From the IMG/VR virus record IMGVR_UViG_3300037159_000004, positions 1 to 59,180 of that record: a stretch of 59,180 bases of DNA; one strand, 5' to 3'. The notes beneath the pieces are model-generated. The model was not told the DNA's origin. It did not search any database and saw nothing but the letters and a program-made list of their open reading frames with translations. Numbering within the stretch: the stretch's first letter is position 1; each line of letters begins with the position of its first letter. This DNA is from a virus. A program made the position numbers and the translations under genes. Positions 33,118-39,244 of the stretch are shown here, piece by piece.

Positions 33118-33597
33118 TTATATAAACCTCGCGTCTTTGATGTTTCGTGGAAGTTCTAGCTTGAAGTGTATCGAGCCCGGGGTGCCGCCGCGCCTGCGCA
33201 TCGTGCTCTCCAGCACAGAGCGCGCAAAGTCGTCCTGGTGCTGCAGCGTCGCGGGATCGTCGGTGTAGATCTCCGACTCGACGCTGTGCTGCTCCTGCTC
33301 GCCAGTGTCTTTGATTGTCCAGGTCGCATCGTAGCGCACCAGCTCGTGCGGGTCGATGTACGCGCCGTTCTCGCCGACGGAGGTGACCACGAACTGCTTG
33401 CAGCGACGTATCACGAGCGGGTCGTGTACTCTCTCGAACGTGAGCACGTCCCCCACGTTGAGCCCTGGCTCAGCGCCTAGCGTCCAGCCGGCGCGCGGCG
33501 GTAGGAAGAACCTGCGCGCAACGTCCGGCACGATGATGCCGGCCGCCGTGACAGCTGCAGCTGCGCCTAGCAGCTTGAATAGATCACGACGGTTCAT
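33118..33597 (-). CDS. Tat-signal protein, 159 aa
   Basis: The N-terminus MNRRDLFKLLGAAAAV carries a twin-arginine motif (RRDLFK) followed by a hydrophobic segment and IVPDVARRFFLPPRAGW, the common pattern of phage Tat-signal proteins. The remaining domain is beta-rich (VIRRCKQFVVTSVGENGAYI) with a YDATWTIKDTG segment. It would be folded in the cytoplasm and exported, or anchored, through the host Tat system. Tat proteins with FLPPRxGW are frequent in phages, but their role is unknown. Confidence 0.75.
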   Translation of the reverse strand: MNRRDLFKLLGAAAAVTAAGIIVPDVARRFFLPPRAGWTLGAEPGLNVGDVLTFERVHDPLVIRRCKQFVVTSVGENGAYIDPHELVRYDATWTIKDTGEQEQHSVESEIYTDDPATLQHQDDFARSVLESTMRRRGGTPGSIHFKLELPRNIKDARFI

Positions 33598-33802
33598 TGC
33601 GCTTATCTCCGAGCCTGCGGCTCACCTTGGCTAGCTCAGCCTTGCAGCTCACCAGCTGCGCCTCAAGCAACGCCGACCGTGCGCGCTCGCGTACCGCCTG
33701 GCTTATTTGTTGTTTGAAGGTAGCGATTCGCTTGTTGCGCTCACCCAGCTCGATGGTCAGCTGCCGGCACATCTCTTTCCAGTCGACCAGCTCGTCGCTC
33801 AT
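33584..33802 (-). CDS. Coiled-coil protein, 72 aa
   Basis: It begins MSDELVDWKEMCRQL and is a continuous charged helix (GERNKRIATFKQQISQAV, LEAQLVSCKAELAKV). The ATG overlaps the upstream stop (ATGA). Its end overlaps the Tat-signal gene by 14 bases. Likely a small oligomeric helper; function unknown. Confidence 0.65.
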   Translation of the reverse strand: MSDELVDWKEMCRQLTIELGERNKRIATFKQQISQAVRERARSALLEAQLVSCKAELAKVSRRLGDKRNEPS

Positions 33803-33912
33803 AGGAGGCCGTCGATGTAGCCGTCGCGCCACTTTTGGGGCCAGTGCATGAACGGGCGCGCGTACCGGTTCCGGTCGTAGCGGCCAAGCCAATAGAATAT
33901 CCAGTAGCTCAT
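33799..33912 (-). CDS. Tiny aromatic protein, 37 aa
   Basis: The frame MSYWIFYWLGRYDRNRYARPF is aromatic and basic. ATGA overlaps occur at both ends. It is probably membrane-associated. Too short for a confident family. Confidence 0.6.
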   Translation of the reverse strand: MSYWIFYWLGRYDRNRYARPFMHWPQKWRDGYIDGLL

Positions 33913-34382
33913 TTGACACCCCTCGGGGTGTAGGTGATGATTGTCCCGGACCGGACCACCCCGATGAATGACCTGACACGCATGCTGTTCGCTGTCTGGC
34001 GGTCCATCTCTGAGACCAGCCCCGACTCATCGTTCGTCAGGCTCCTCGGGTGCGTGTGGTAGAGCGCGACCAGCGTCGCGTTCCCCGGTATCCGTAGCGT
34101 GAAGGTCCGGATCTCCCGGTCGCTCCCTGAGCTGACCGGGGCCGTGTAGAAGTAGGCGCCAGCGCGCAGGTAGATCCCGCCACCGTACTCGAACACGATT
34201 GAGCGGTCCTCGCTGTCACGGATCGCGGCCTGGGCGGCCTGGGCGGCGTTACTGTAACCCTCCGGCGCCTCATCGGCGCGGGCGGGCTCGAAGAGTGCGA
34301 GCATCAGCCACACGAACAGCGCCCACATGATCAGGCTGACCGGTAGCGCGAACTTGAGGCCCTCGAAGAATTTGTTGCTCAT
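33909..34382 (-). CDS. Membrane-anchored JAMM/DUF4329-like protein (copy 2)
   Basis: ATG 34382 follows GGAG by six bases. A membrane helix (LPVSLIMWALFVWLMLALF) ending in EPARADEA looks like an anchor or a signal peptide with a possible cleavage site after ARA. The domain has IVFEYGGGIYLR, then LVALYHTHPRSLTNDESG and LVSEMDRQTAN, i.e. HTHP followed by Asp/Ser as in JAMM/DUF4329 proteins. It resembles the protein at 29478 in layout but is shorter. Two such proteins in one phage suggest a periplasmic or cell-wall role. Confidence 0.68.
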   Translation of the reverse strand: MSNKFFEGLKFALPVSLIMWALFVWLMLALFEPARADEAPEGYSNAAQAAQAAIRDSEDRSIVFEYGGGIYLRAGAYFYTAPVSSGSDREIRTFTLRIPGNATLVALYHTHPRSLTNDESGLVSEMDRQTANSMRVRSFIGVVRSGTIITYTPRGVK

Positions 34383-34402
34383 GTCAGTCTCCAGTATCAG
34401 GT

Positions 34403-34633
34403 TTAAGATCGTAGGCGTCTGCGCTGTTGGTCGGGTGACTCGAACATACTGCCCTTGTGCACCACGTCGTCGCAGGCGGCGCGTGCATCCTCCCACGCCT
34501 CGGCTGTCGCCTGCGCGGTCTGTACCGATACGGGGCGTGACACGATCCGGCCTGCCATCGGGTCGGCGGGCTTGCGGCGCATTAGCGCCCTGAGGGCGAG
34601 GATGGCGAGGGCGGCGAGGATGAGGGTGTGCAT
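34403..34633 (-). CDS. Small membrane protein, 76 aa
   Basis: It starts MHTLILAALAILALRALMRRK, a membrane helix with a basic inside edge, followed by a helix (TAEAWEDARAACDDVVH) and a basic tail. The ribosome site is weak, so the start is less certain. Confidence 0.55.
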   Translation of the reverse strand: MHTLILAALAILALRALMRRKPADPMAGRIVSRPVSVQTAQATAEAWEDARAACDDVVHKGSMFESPDQQRRRLRS

Positions 34634-34668
34634 CTGGGTGTGTCCGTGTGGCTGTCTGTGGCTGAACT

Positions 34669-34911
34669 CTACAGCATCCTCGGCTGCATCGCGTTGCGGT
34701 AAGCTACAATATGATCGGACAATTTGCGGGTACGCGCGCTGTCGTAGGCTAACAAATCCCCGTTCGGTGCTGCGCGCCATACTTGGACTAGTTCCTTAGT
34801 TAGGGCGGCGTGCTTGACGCCAGCGGCGTACATTTTGCGCGCCTGGCTAGCCAGCCAACGGCCGCCGATATCGCCTGAGCGGTCTGTGATTGCGTAGAGG
34901 CTGTCTTTCAT
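34669..34911 (-). CDS. Hypothetical protein, 80 aa
   Basis: ATG 34911 has GGGAG six bases upstream. It contains ARKMYAAGVKHAALTKELVQVW and LLAYDSARTRKLSDHI. About 45 bases upstream a TAATAG follows TTGCAG by 19 bases, a weak promoter candidate. The 150 bases between this gene and the next (34912-35063) hold nothing else recognisable. Confidence 0.6.
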   Translation of the reverse strand: MKDSLYAITDRSGDIGGRWLASQARKMYAAGVKHAALTKELVQVWRAAPNGDLLAYDSARTRKLSDHIVAYRNAMQPRML

Positions 34912-35063
34912 CTCAATCTCCCGATCAGTTGTTGGTGAGTGCAAGGCTATTATCGGATTTAATTTAGGGGGCTGCAATAGTGTAACGAGACTTGCGTCAC
35001 AGATCGTTGAAATATTCCCAACCGATCACTTCGCCTAGACAACGTTACAAATGACAGCGTAGA

Positions 35064-35753
35064 TCATGACAATAGCTCCTTGAACTTAGCGTCTACTGCT
35101 GCCTGCAGCCGATCACGGCTTGATTGTTCGTGTTTCGATCTAGCGTCGGCGGCGTGGGCGACGACGGCGTCGGCGGCGGCGGCGTCGGCGGCGGCGGCAG
35201 CGGCGGAGGCGGCGGCGGCGTGGGCGGCGTCGGAGGCGGCGGCGGCGGCGGCGGCGTCGGCGGCGGAGGCGGCGTAGGCGGCGTCGGCGGCGGCGTCGGC
35301 GTAGGCGTAGGCGGCGGCGTAGGTGGCGGCGTCGACGGCGACGGCGCGGGCGCCGTCGTAGGCGTAGGCGGCGGCCCTAGCCTTTACCCTAATCGACTCA
35401 TCCCCTGTTTCCAGATATCGCTTGACGACATCTGGCGCTTTCCATAGGTGAATCACCGACAGCGCCGAGGCTCGAGCATCTGCTCGCAGCAAGTCAGTTG
35501 CATCGAATCGCGCGACAATGCGGCGCTTAGTCGCACAGAGTTTGTCCGATTGTTCGACGATATCACCATCGATATCGACCAAGCAGAGCGTAGCGCCTGG
35601 CGCGAAGCGAACCGCATCCGCTACATGCTTGGACGCATGGTAGCCTTGGACACAGCAAATCGGCTCGCCCTTGAAGATCAGCCATTCGCCGTCCGTGGGG
35701 ATCGGTGACCCATCACGTAAGGTGGATGAGACAAAGTGATATGCGCGGATCAT
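35064..35753 (-). CDS. DUF7666-like protein with Ala/Asp/Tyr repeat tail
   Basis: The N-terminal 125 residues have the pattern AYHFVSSTLRDGSPIP, then CCVQGYHASKHVADAVRF, VVKRYLETGDESIR, which fits the DUF7666 family of phage and mobile-element proteins. From about 130 to 205 the sequence is a run of AADAA and AYAADA units, encoded by GCG/GTC-rich DNA on the plus strand that reads as (GGCGGC)n with variations. The tail would form a long, Ala-rich helix. Such repeat tails vary between phages, probably through slippage. Function unknown. Confidence 0.75.
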   Translation of the reverse strand: MIRAYHFVSSTLRDGSPIPTDGEWLIFKGEPICCVQGYHASKHVADAVRFAPGATLCLVDIDGDIVEQSDKLCATKRRIVARFDATDLLRADARASALSVIHLWKAPDVVKRYLETGDESIRVKARAAAYAYDGARAVAVDAATYAAAYAYADAAADAAYAASAADAAAAAAASDAAHAAAASAAAAAADAAAADAVVAHAADARSKHEQSSRDRLQAAVDAKFKELLS

Positions 35754-36091
35754 GACGCGTACAACCAGCTCGTGCTATAGGCGGCCACATCAAAGGCCGC
35801 GCCCGGCTTGAAGTACGGGTGCTGCTCACCCACCACCGCATCGACCGTGGCGCGCACACCCTTGGCCGGCGCCTTGAAGCCTGCGGCCTTGTAGATGTTG
35901 CCCTCGGCGTCGACGAACGCGTAGACGCTGCCCGTCATCTCACCGTAGCCGCTGAGGAGGATGACCTTGGCATACTTCGGGCCCTGACGCAGTACGAAGT
36001 TCACGCGGTTCGGGCCGAACTGACGCTCGTTGTAGCCGGTCCGCGCGATGCGAGCGTTCAGGTAATCGACTAACTCTTGCGCCTTGCTCAT
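35750..36091 (-). CDS. Hypothetical phage protein, 113 aa
   Basis: ATG 36091 has an AAGGAG site and lies only about 23 bases after promoter copy 3. The protein has a helix (KAQELVDYLNARIA) and a compact beta-rich part: FVLRQGPKYAKVILLS and GSVYAFVDAEGNIYKAAG. This pattern is seen in short phage early proteins. It is coupled to the next gene by ATGA. Confidence 0.7.
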   Translation of the reverse strand: MSKAQELVDYLNARIARTGYNERQFGPNRVNFVLRQGPKYAKVILLSGYGEMTGSVYAFVDAEGNIYKAAGFKAPAKGVRATVDAVVGEQHPYFKPGAAFDVAAYSTSWLYAS

Positions 36092-36110
36092 ACCTTCATC
36101 TCCTTGGGCC

Positions 36111-36149
36111 TTCAGTTCCAGCAATAACTCGGTTCAGGTCTGGCGTCAA
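36111..36149 (-). promoter_or_regulatory. Phage promoter element, copy 3
   Basis: Leftward: TTGACG, 17 bases, TATTGC then TGGAACTGAA. The following gene's ribosome site is only about 16 bases after TATTGC, which places the start of transcription inside the conserved block and argues against reading GGAAC as a -35. Confidence 0.78.
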
Positions 36150-36186
36150 CAGTATACCGAGCCAGCGGCCCGTGATGTGATGCGCG

Positions 36187-36369
36187 TCACAGTTCTTGGT
36201 TGCGGTCTCTGCGTCCAGCGGCCGCACGCCGCGCCTTGGCGCGCCGCGCCCGATACCACAGCCGATGCTGCTCGGTCACGTACGCGCCTTGATCGAGCGG
36301 GCTTGCGACCGCCGCCTCAGTCTGCCAGCTGGCTACTAGCCGGCGCCCTGGATGTCTCTGTGTGCTCAT
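36187..36369 (-). CDS. Small basic protein, 60 aa
   Basis: AGGGGCGAG precedes the ATG. The product is basic and Ala/Arg-rich (YRARRAKARRAAAGRRDR), likely nucleic-acid binding. It is the first gene of the leftward unit, right after promoter copy 4. Confidence 0.6.
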   Translation of the reverse strand: MSTQRHPGRRLVASWQTEAAVASPLDQGAYVTEQHRLWYRARRAKARRAAAGRRDRNQEL

Positions 36370-36392
36370 CTCTCGCCCCTGTTAGTTGGGTG

Positions 36393-36431
36393 TACAGTTC
36401 CAGCAATAACACACCCACCAGCCCGTGGCCA
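36393..36431 (-). promoter_or_regulatory. Phage promoter element, copy 4
   Basis: Leftward: TGGCCA (4 of 6 to TTGACA), 17 bases, then TATTGCTGGAACTGTA. The -10 side is fully conserved while the -35 is the most divergent of the four, so it may be weaker or need an activator. Confidence 0.7.
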
Positions 36432-36460
36432 GCCTCTAGCGGTCGCGTGGTGATGGAGCC

Positions 36461-36512
36461 GATAGAGGTGATGTTTTCCTTATGGACCTCTCAGCTGTCA
36501 CACACCTCTATC
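36461..36512. repeat. Inverted repeat with 10-bp arms
   Basis: GATAGAGGTG (36461-36470) and CACCTCTATC (36503-36512) are exact complements around a 32-base loop. It sits just upstream of promoter copy 4 and could be an operator or an RNA structure. Confidence 0.75.
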
Positions 36513-36671
36513 TGATATATCTGCCATCTGTCTCGCGTTGGAGGAAACAATCACCATCATCACATCACATGATCGGCGCCCCCGTAGGGCCCGGCGGGTG
36601 CGCGGAGTGGTGATGGCTGGCAGCGCGTGCACCCTGCCGCACGCCTCGCTCCGTGCGCGAGCCCCCCACGG

Positions 36672-36722
36672 CCTAGCCGCTGCTCCCCCATCCTAGCCGC
36701 TGCTCCCCCATCCTAGCCGCTG
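36672..36722. repeat. 20-bp tandem repeat, 2.5 copies
   Basis: The unit CCTAGCCGCTGCTCCCCCAT occurs twice exactly (36672-36691 and 36692-36711), followed by its first 11 bases. Confidence 0.95.
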
Positions 36723-36850
36723 GGGCTACCCACTCGGACCACGGGAGTGCCCTAGCTCGCGACCGTGCTGCACTGCGGTCAGAGATCAGGTGATTCAATT
36801 CATGCTCACCGTCGTTTACATGAGCTGGATTCATGATGCACAGCAGCATC

Positions 36851-36876
36851 GACCACGATACGGTCCTATCGTGGTC
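36851..36876. promoter_or_regulatory. Palindrome with 10-bp arms
   Basis: GACCACGATA, six bases, TATCGTGGTC form a perfect inverted repeat. Its 26-bp size fits a dimeric repressor operator or an origin-binding site. Confidence 0.7.
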
Positions 36877-37022
36877 CAGCCGAGCGCCTGGTCGCTGGCT
36901 GCTGGATATGTCCATTGACATAACGCTGCGTGGGCCAGGTCGGGCGGCGGCACGCTGGCATAGAACCTCAAAACCCCCACGCGATCCCACTGTAACGGTA
37001 ACCCCCGCATCGTCGCGGCGAG

Positions 37023-37155
37023 GGTCGAAACTGTTTAGGGTACCCCAGCGGCCAGGAAGTATCACCATCATCACCACCCCAGCGGTAGCTCGCCAGATAC
37101 GGGCGGCCGGTCGCAAACTGTTTAGGTCGGCCGGGAAGTATCACCACCATCACCT
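37023..37155. repeat. Two ~45-bp direct repeats with iteron-like cores
   Basis: Both copies contain AAACTGTTTAGG (37028-37039 and 37115-37126) and GGAAGTATCACCA (37055-37067 and 37134-37146), the latter running into CATCACC repeats. A related ATCACCATCATCAC stretch lies at 36550. The copies lie just upstream of the first rightward gene. Confidence 0.85.
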
Positions 37156-37223
37156 CATCCCGACTTCTCGTTTTTTGCACTAACAGGGGCGGAGGGGACT
37201 TCAACTTCACCCCGGTGAGAACC

Positions 37224-37433
37224 ATGACAGAGCAGGCGGCTACGATGTATACCCGAGAGAACCTGACGGTGCTCTTCAAGTGCAGCCACGGCGAGCTGGG
37301 GCGACTCCTCGCGCGCAAGATGGCGCCGCTCCCTGTCCGGATCGACGGCCAGATCCTCTGGTACATCGACGAGGTGCAGAACGCGACCGCGACCGTGCAG
37401 CGCACCCTCGAACGATGGAAGACCCGCCGATGA
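37224..37433 (+). CDS. Small helix-turn-helix-like DNA-binding protein, 69 aa
   Basis: The segment YTRENLTVLFKCSHGELGRLL followed by APLPVRIDGQILWY resembles the winged helix of excisionase/AlpA-type regulators: a helix-turn-helix, then a short wing with a hydrophobic turn. ATG 37224 is preceded by GGTGAG; an in-frame GTG at 37215 is an alternative. As the first gene of the rightward unit beside the repeat region it is a candidate regulator or origin-binding protein. The family assignment is tentative. Confidence 0.6.
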   Translation: MTEQAATMYTRENLTVLFKCSHGELGRLLARKMAPLPVRIDGQILWYIDEVQNATATVQRTLERWKTRR

Positions 37434-37501
37434 ACCGCAAGCGCTGGCGTAGATACTCCAGACGCCGCCGGCTACTCGCGCGGCTGCTGGCGCTCCTGTG
37501 A
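37430..37501 (+). CDS. Tiny Arg/Leu-rich protein, 23 aa
   Basis: MNRKRWRRYSRRRRLLARLLALL is a highly basic peptide with a Leu tail. It is linked to both neighbours by ATGA and GTGA overlaps, the main reason to list it. Confidence 0.4.
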   Translation: MNRKRWRRYSRRRRLLARLLALL

Positions 37502-37647
37502 ACGGGCGCGTGAAGCTGCAGGTGCAGAACGAGCGAGGGCGCTGGCGCACCGCCTACTGCCTCGTCACGATGCTGCACGAGAACCTAATTCACCTCAAGG
37601 CCTTCGGCTTTAAGGTACGCGTCGGCGGGAGATCGCAATGGGAATGA
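37498..37647 (+). CDS. Small protein, 49 aa
   Basis: The GTG start overlaps the upstream stop (GTGA). The product has a VKLQVQNERGRWRTAY strand pair and a helix HENLIHLKAFGFKV. It overlaps the next start by ten bases. Similar short beta-hairpin proteins occur in phage early regions. Confidence 0.55.
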   Translation: MNGRVKLQVQNERGRWRTAYCLVTMLHENLIHLKAFGFKVRVGGRSQWE

Positions 37648-37919
37648 AGCCACGCGAGCCGTTCCATATCTGCGTCTACAACGTCGGGCTCGACGGGTGC
37701 CCGCTCTGCATCGCGGAGCGCGAGGCGGGGCCGGCGTTCCAGAAATATTGGCGCTGCGCTCACTACCCGAGCGCGATGACGAATTTTTTCTCCACCCGCC
37801 AGACGTGCGAGTGGGACTGTCACACGACGGAGCTGCAGTGGCACCACAGCGGATTCAATCCGATGCCGAAGAGTTGGGGCACCCCCGCGCAGGTCGCTGA
37901 CAAAATTTTTGGCGTGTAG
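37638..37919 (+). CDS. Cys/His-rich small protein, 93 aa
   Basis: GGGAG precedes the ATG. Cys and His occur as CPLCIAERE, RCAHY, TCEWDCHTTE and WHHSGF, suggesting metal binding. The stop codon TAG forms part of the following tRNA (bases 8-9 and the next), so the transcript must choose between translation and tRNA processing. Function unknown. Confidence 0.6.
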   Translation: MGMKPREPFHICVYNVGLDGCPLCIAEREAGPAFQKYWRCAHYPSAMTNFFSTRQTCEWDCHTTELQWHHSGFNPMPKSWGTPAQVADKIFGV

Positions 37920-37984
37920 CTCAGCGGCAGAGCAGCGTGCTGTTAACGCGTTGGTCGTTGGTTCGAATCCAACCTCGCCAGCCA
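37910..37984 (+). tRNA. tRNA-Asn (anticodon GTT)
   Basis: A complete cloverleaf can be drawn: 7-bp acceptor TGGCGTG / CTCGCCA with one mismatch, D-arm GCTC..GAGC, anticodon stem GCGTG/CGCGT with loop CTGTTAA (GTT), T-arm GTTGG-TTCGAAT-CCAAC, discriminator G and an encoded CCA. It overlaps the preceding gene by ten bases. It lies ahead of a cluster of Asn-rich structural genes using AAC codons. Confidence 0.95.
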
Positions 37985-37991
37985 TGAGTAC

Positions 37992-38028
37992 ACCCCGGTA
38001 GCGCCTCTGCCTCGCACGCGCCCGGGGT
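37992..38028 (+). terminator. Possible terminator hairpin after the tRNA
   Basis: ACCCCGG pairs with CCGGGGT across a 23-base loop and is followed by AATTTTGG. The long loop and short T-run make this weak; it could instead be part of tRNA 3' processing. Confidence 0.4.
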
Positions 38029-38154
38029 AATTTTGGAAAGACCGCGCTGATCACGCGGCGGCCGCCAGTGATGATCCTGACCGCGATAGAGCTTCGGCAA
38101 CGGCAGGAAACTGGCGGTGACATATTTTTGAACGGGTGGTGAGAGACCCGACCC

Positions 38155-38204
38155 GACAGGTTATAGCCTGTCATTTTGTGTAGAAATACAGGCTACAGCC
38201 TGTC
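38155..38204. promoter_or_regulatory. Pair of 18-bp palindromic operator-like sites before the late genes
   Basis: Site 1 (38155-38172) GACAGGTTATAGCCTGTC and site 2 (38187-38204) TACAGGCTACAGCCTGTC match at 15 of 18 positions when one is inverted. Their centres are 32 bases apart, about three helical turns, so a regulator bound to both would face the same side of DNA. They lie 14-63 bases before the first structural gene. The sites also fold as hairpins in RNA. Confidence 0.7.
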
Positions 38205-38217
38205 AAGGAACCTCACC

Positions 38218-38721
38218 ATGTCGATTGGAAATTTAGGCGCGGCCCCCGGCGCGCAGCCCGCCGCCGGCCCGACCGGCGCACCGATCTGGTTGGACACCGG
38301 CCCCGCCGCGGGCTCTGCCCCGGTAGGTCAGGCCGGTAACCCGGCGCCGTACGGCGGCGTCACGTACTTTAATTCGAGCTTCGAGTCGATCATGGCGGCG
38401 GTCTCGCGCGGCGAAGTGTCGCTGAACCAGATCGTTGCTAGCGGCAGCCAGTTCGGCGGCAACAACCCGAACGCGCAGGCCGGCAACCCGACCCTGCTCC
38501 AAGCGTTCAGCCAGGGTCTCGGGCAGAACGGTACGAACGGATTGAACGGGAACGCTGCGGGCGGCGGGACCGTGAACAGCTCGATGGCGAGCACCGGCAC
38601 CGCGCCGGGATCGTTCGACAACAACACCGCGATGGGTGGAACGCAGACCATCGACGCGAAGCAGGTAATGAACGCGCCAGGCGTGCAGCTCGCGTCCCCG
38701 GCACAGTACGGCGGGAACTGA
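38218..38721 (+). CDS. Low-complexity virion-region protein, tandem family member 1
   Basis: The 167-residue product is Gly/Ala/Asn/Thr-rich without charged clusters. A recurring core, IMAAVSRGEVSLNQIVASG, is shared in altered form with the next genes, and the C-terminus ASPAQYGGN recurs as well. AAGGA precedes the ATG. It is the first gene after the operator pair and tRNA. The family may be head-decoration or minor virion proteins; no known family was recognised. Confidence 0.7.
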   Translation: MSIGNLGAAPGAQPAAGPTGAPIWLDTGPAAGSAPVGQAGNPAPYGGVTYFNSSFESIMAAVSRGEVSLNQIVASGSQFGGNNPNAQAGNPTLLQAFSQGLGQNGTNGLNGNAAGGGTVNSSMASTGTAPGSFDNNTAMGGTQTIDAKQVMNAPGVQLASPAQYGGN

Positions 38722-38722
38722 A

Positions 38723-39244
38723 ATGACCCAGTATGTCAACCAGGGCCCAGTCGTAGGGCAACCGATGTCGCCGTTCTTCGGCGCACAGAACGGTCTCGGC
38801 GCAACGCCCGTTATCCAGCAGCCGACCACGGCACCGACCGCGGGCGGCATGCAGGCGACCGGCGTGCAGATGTCGCTGCTTGAAGCGTGCTCGCGCGGGA
38901 TCATCCCACGTAACGCGCAGCTTGCGACGATCTCCGGCCAGGCCGTGAGCGCTGGCGTCAGCGCGCTGCAGGGCGACAGCATGTCAGTGGACGAGGGTCT
39001 CTCGTCCGGCAACGGCGCGCAGACATCTCTCGGTGTCGCGGTGGCGCCGAACGGCGGCAACCCCAACTCAATCACGACGATGGGCGTCAACAACCAGGTC
39101 TTCGTCGACGGCATCGGGACCGCGAACGACACGCAGTCGACCGGCCCGACGCCGACCAACACAGAGACGGTGGTGAGCGCCCCGACCCCGGGCTCGACCA
39201 CGACCGCGAACATCACGCTGGTTACGGGAGTATATTCAGGATGA
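38723..39244 (+). CDS. Tandem family member 2, 173 aa
   Basis: Core motif LLEACSRGIIPRNAQLATIS corresponds to that of member 1. The rest is Gly/Ser/Thr/Asn-rich, with a GNGAQTSLGVAVAP stretch, and the C-terminus is TLVTGVYSG. One base separates it from the previous stop. Confidence 0.68.
   Translation: MTQYVNQGPVVGQPMSPFFGAQNGLGATPVIQQPTTAPTAGGMQATGVQMSLLEACSRGIIPRNAQLATISGQAVSAGVSALQGDSMSVDEGLSSGNGAQTSLGVAVAPNGGNPNSITTMGVNNQVFVDGIGTANDTQSTGPTPTNTETVVSAPTPGSTTTANITLVTGVYSG

Larger units (their letters stand above)
36432..37223. other. Repeat-rich control region between the two transcription units
   Basis: This 790-base stretch separates the leftward and rightward units and holds no convincing gene. 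It carries an inverted repeat (36461-36512), CATCACCA-type repeats on both strands, a 20-bp tandem repeat (36672-36722), a 10-bp-arm palindrome (36851-36876) and a diverged direct repeat (37023-37155). Such a layout is typical of an origin of replication and/or a bidirectional promoter-operator region. Frames of about 100 codons here consist largely of the repeats and are not considered genes. Confidence 0.7.

Noticed and set aside
35124-35447. Glycine-rich plus-strand frame
   Set aside because: It is the antisense of the Ala/Asp repeat gene on the minus strand and has no ribosome site.
21322-36431. Reading GGAACT in the repeated element as an ECF sigma -35 box
   Set aside because: At copies 3 and 4 the ribosome site lies only 7-15 bases after GGAACT, so a -10 placed 16 bases further would be at or past the start codon. 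TTGACA-N17-TATTGC fits all four copies.
36833-37183. 116-codon plus-strand frame in the control region
   Set aside because: Its sequence is built from the direct repeats and lacks a ribosome site or family match.
36432-37223. CRISPR array in the repeat-rich region
   Set aside because: Repeats are irregular in length and spacing with no unique spacers and no cas genes.
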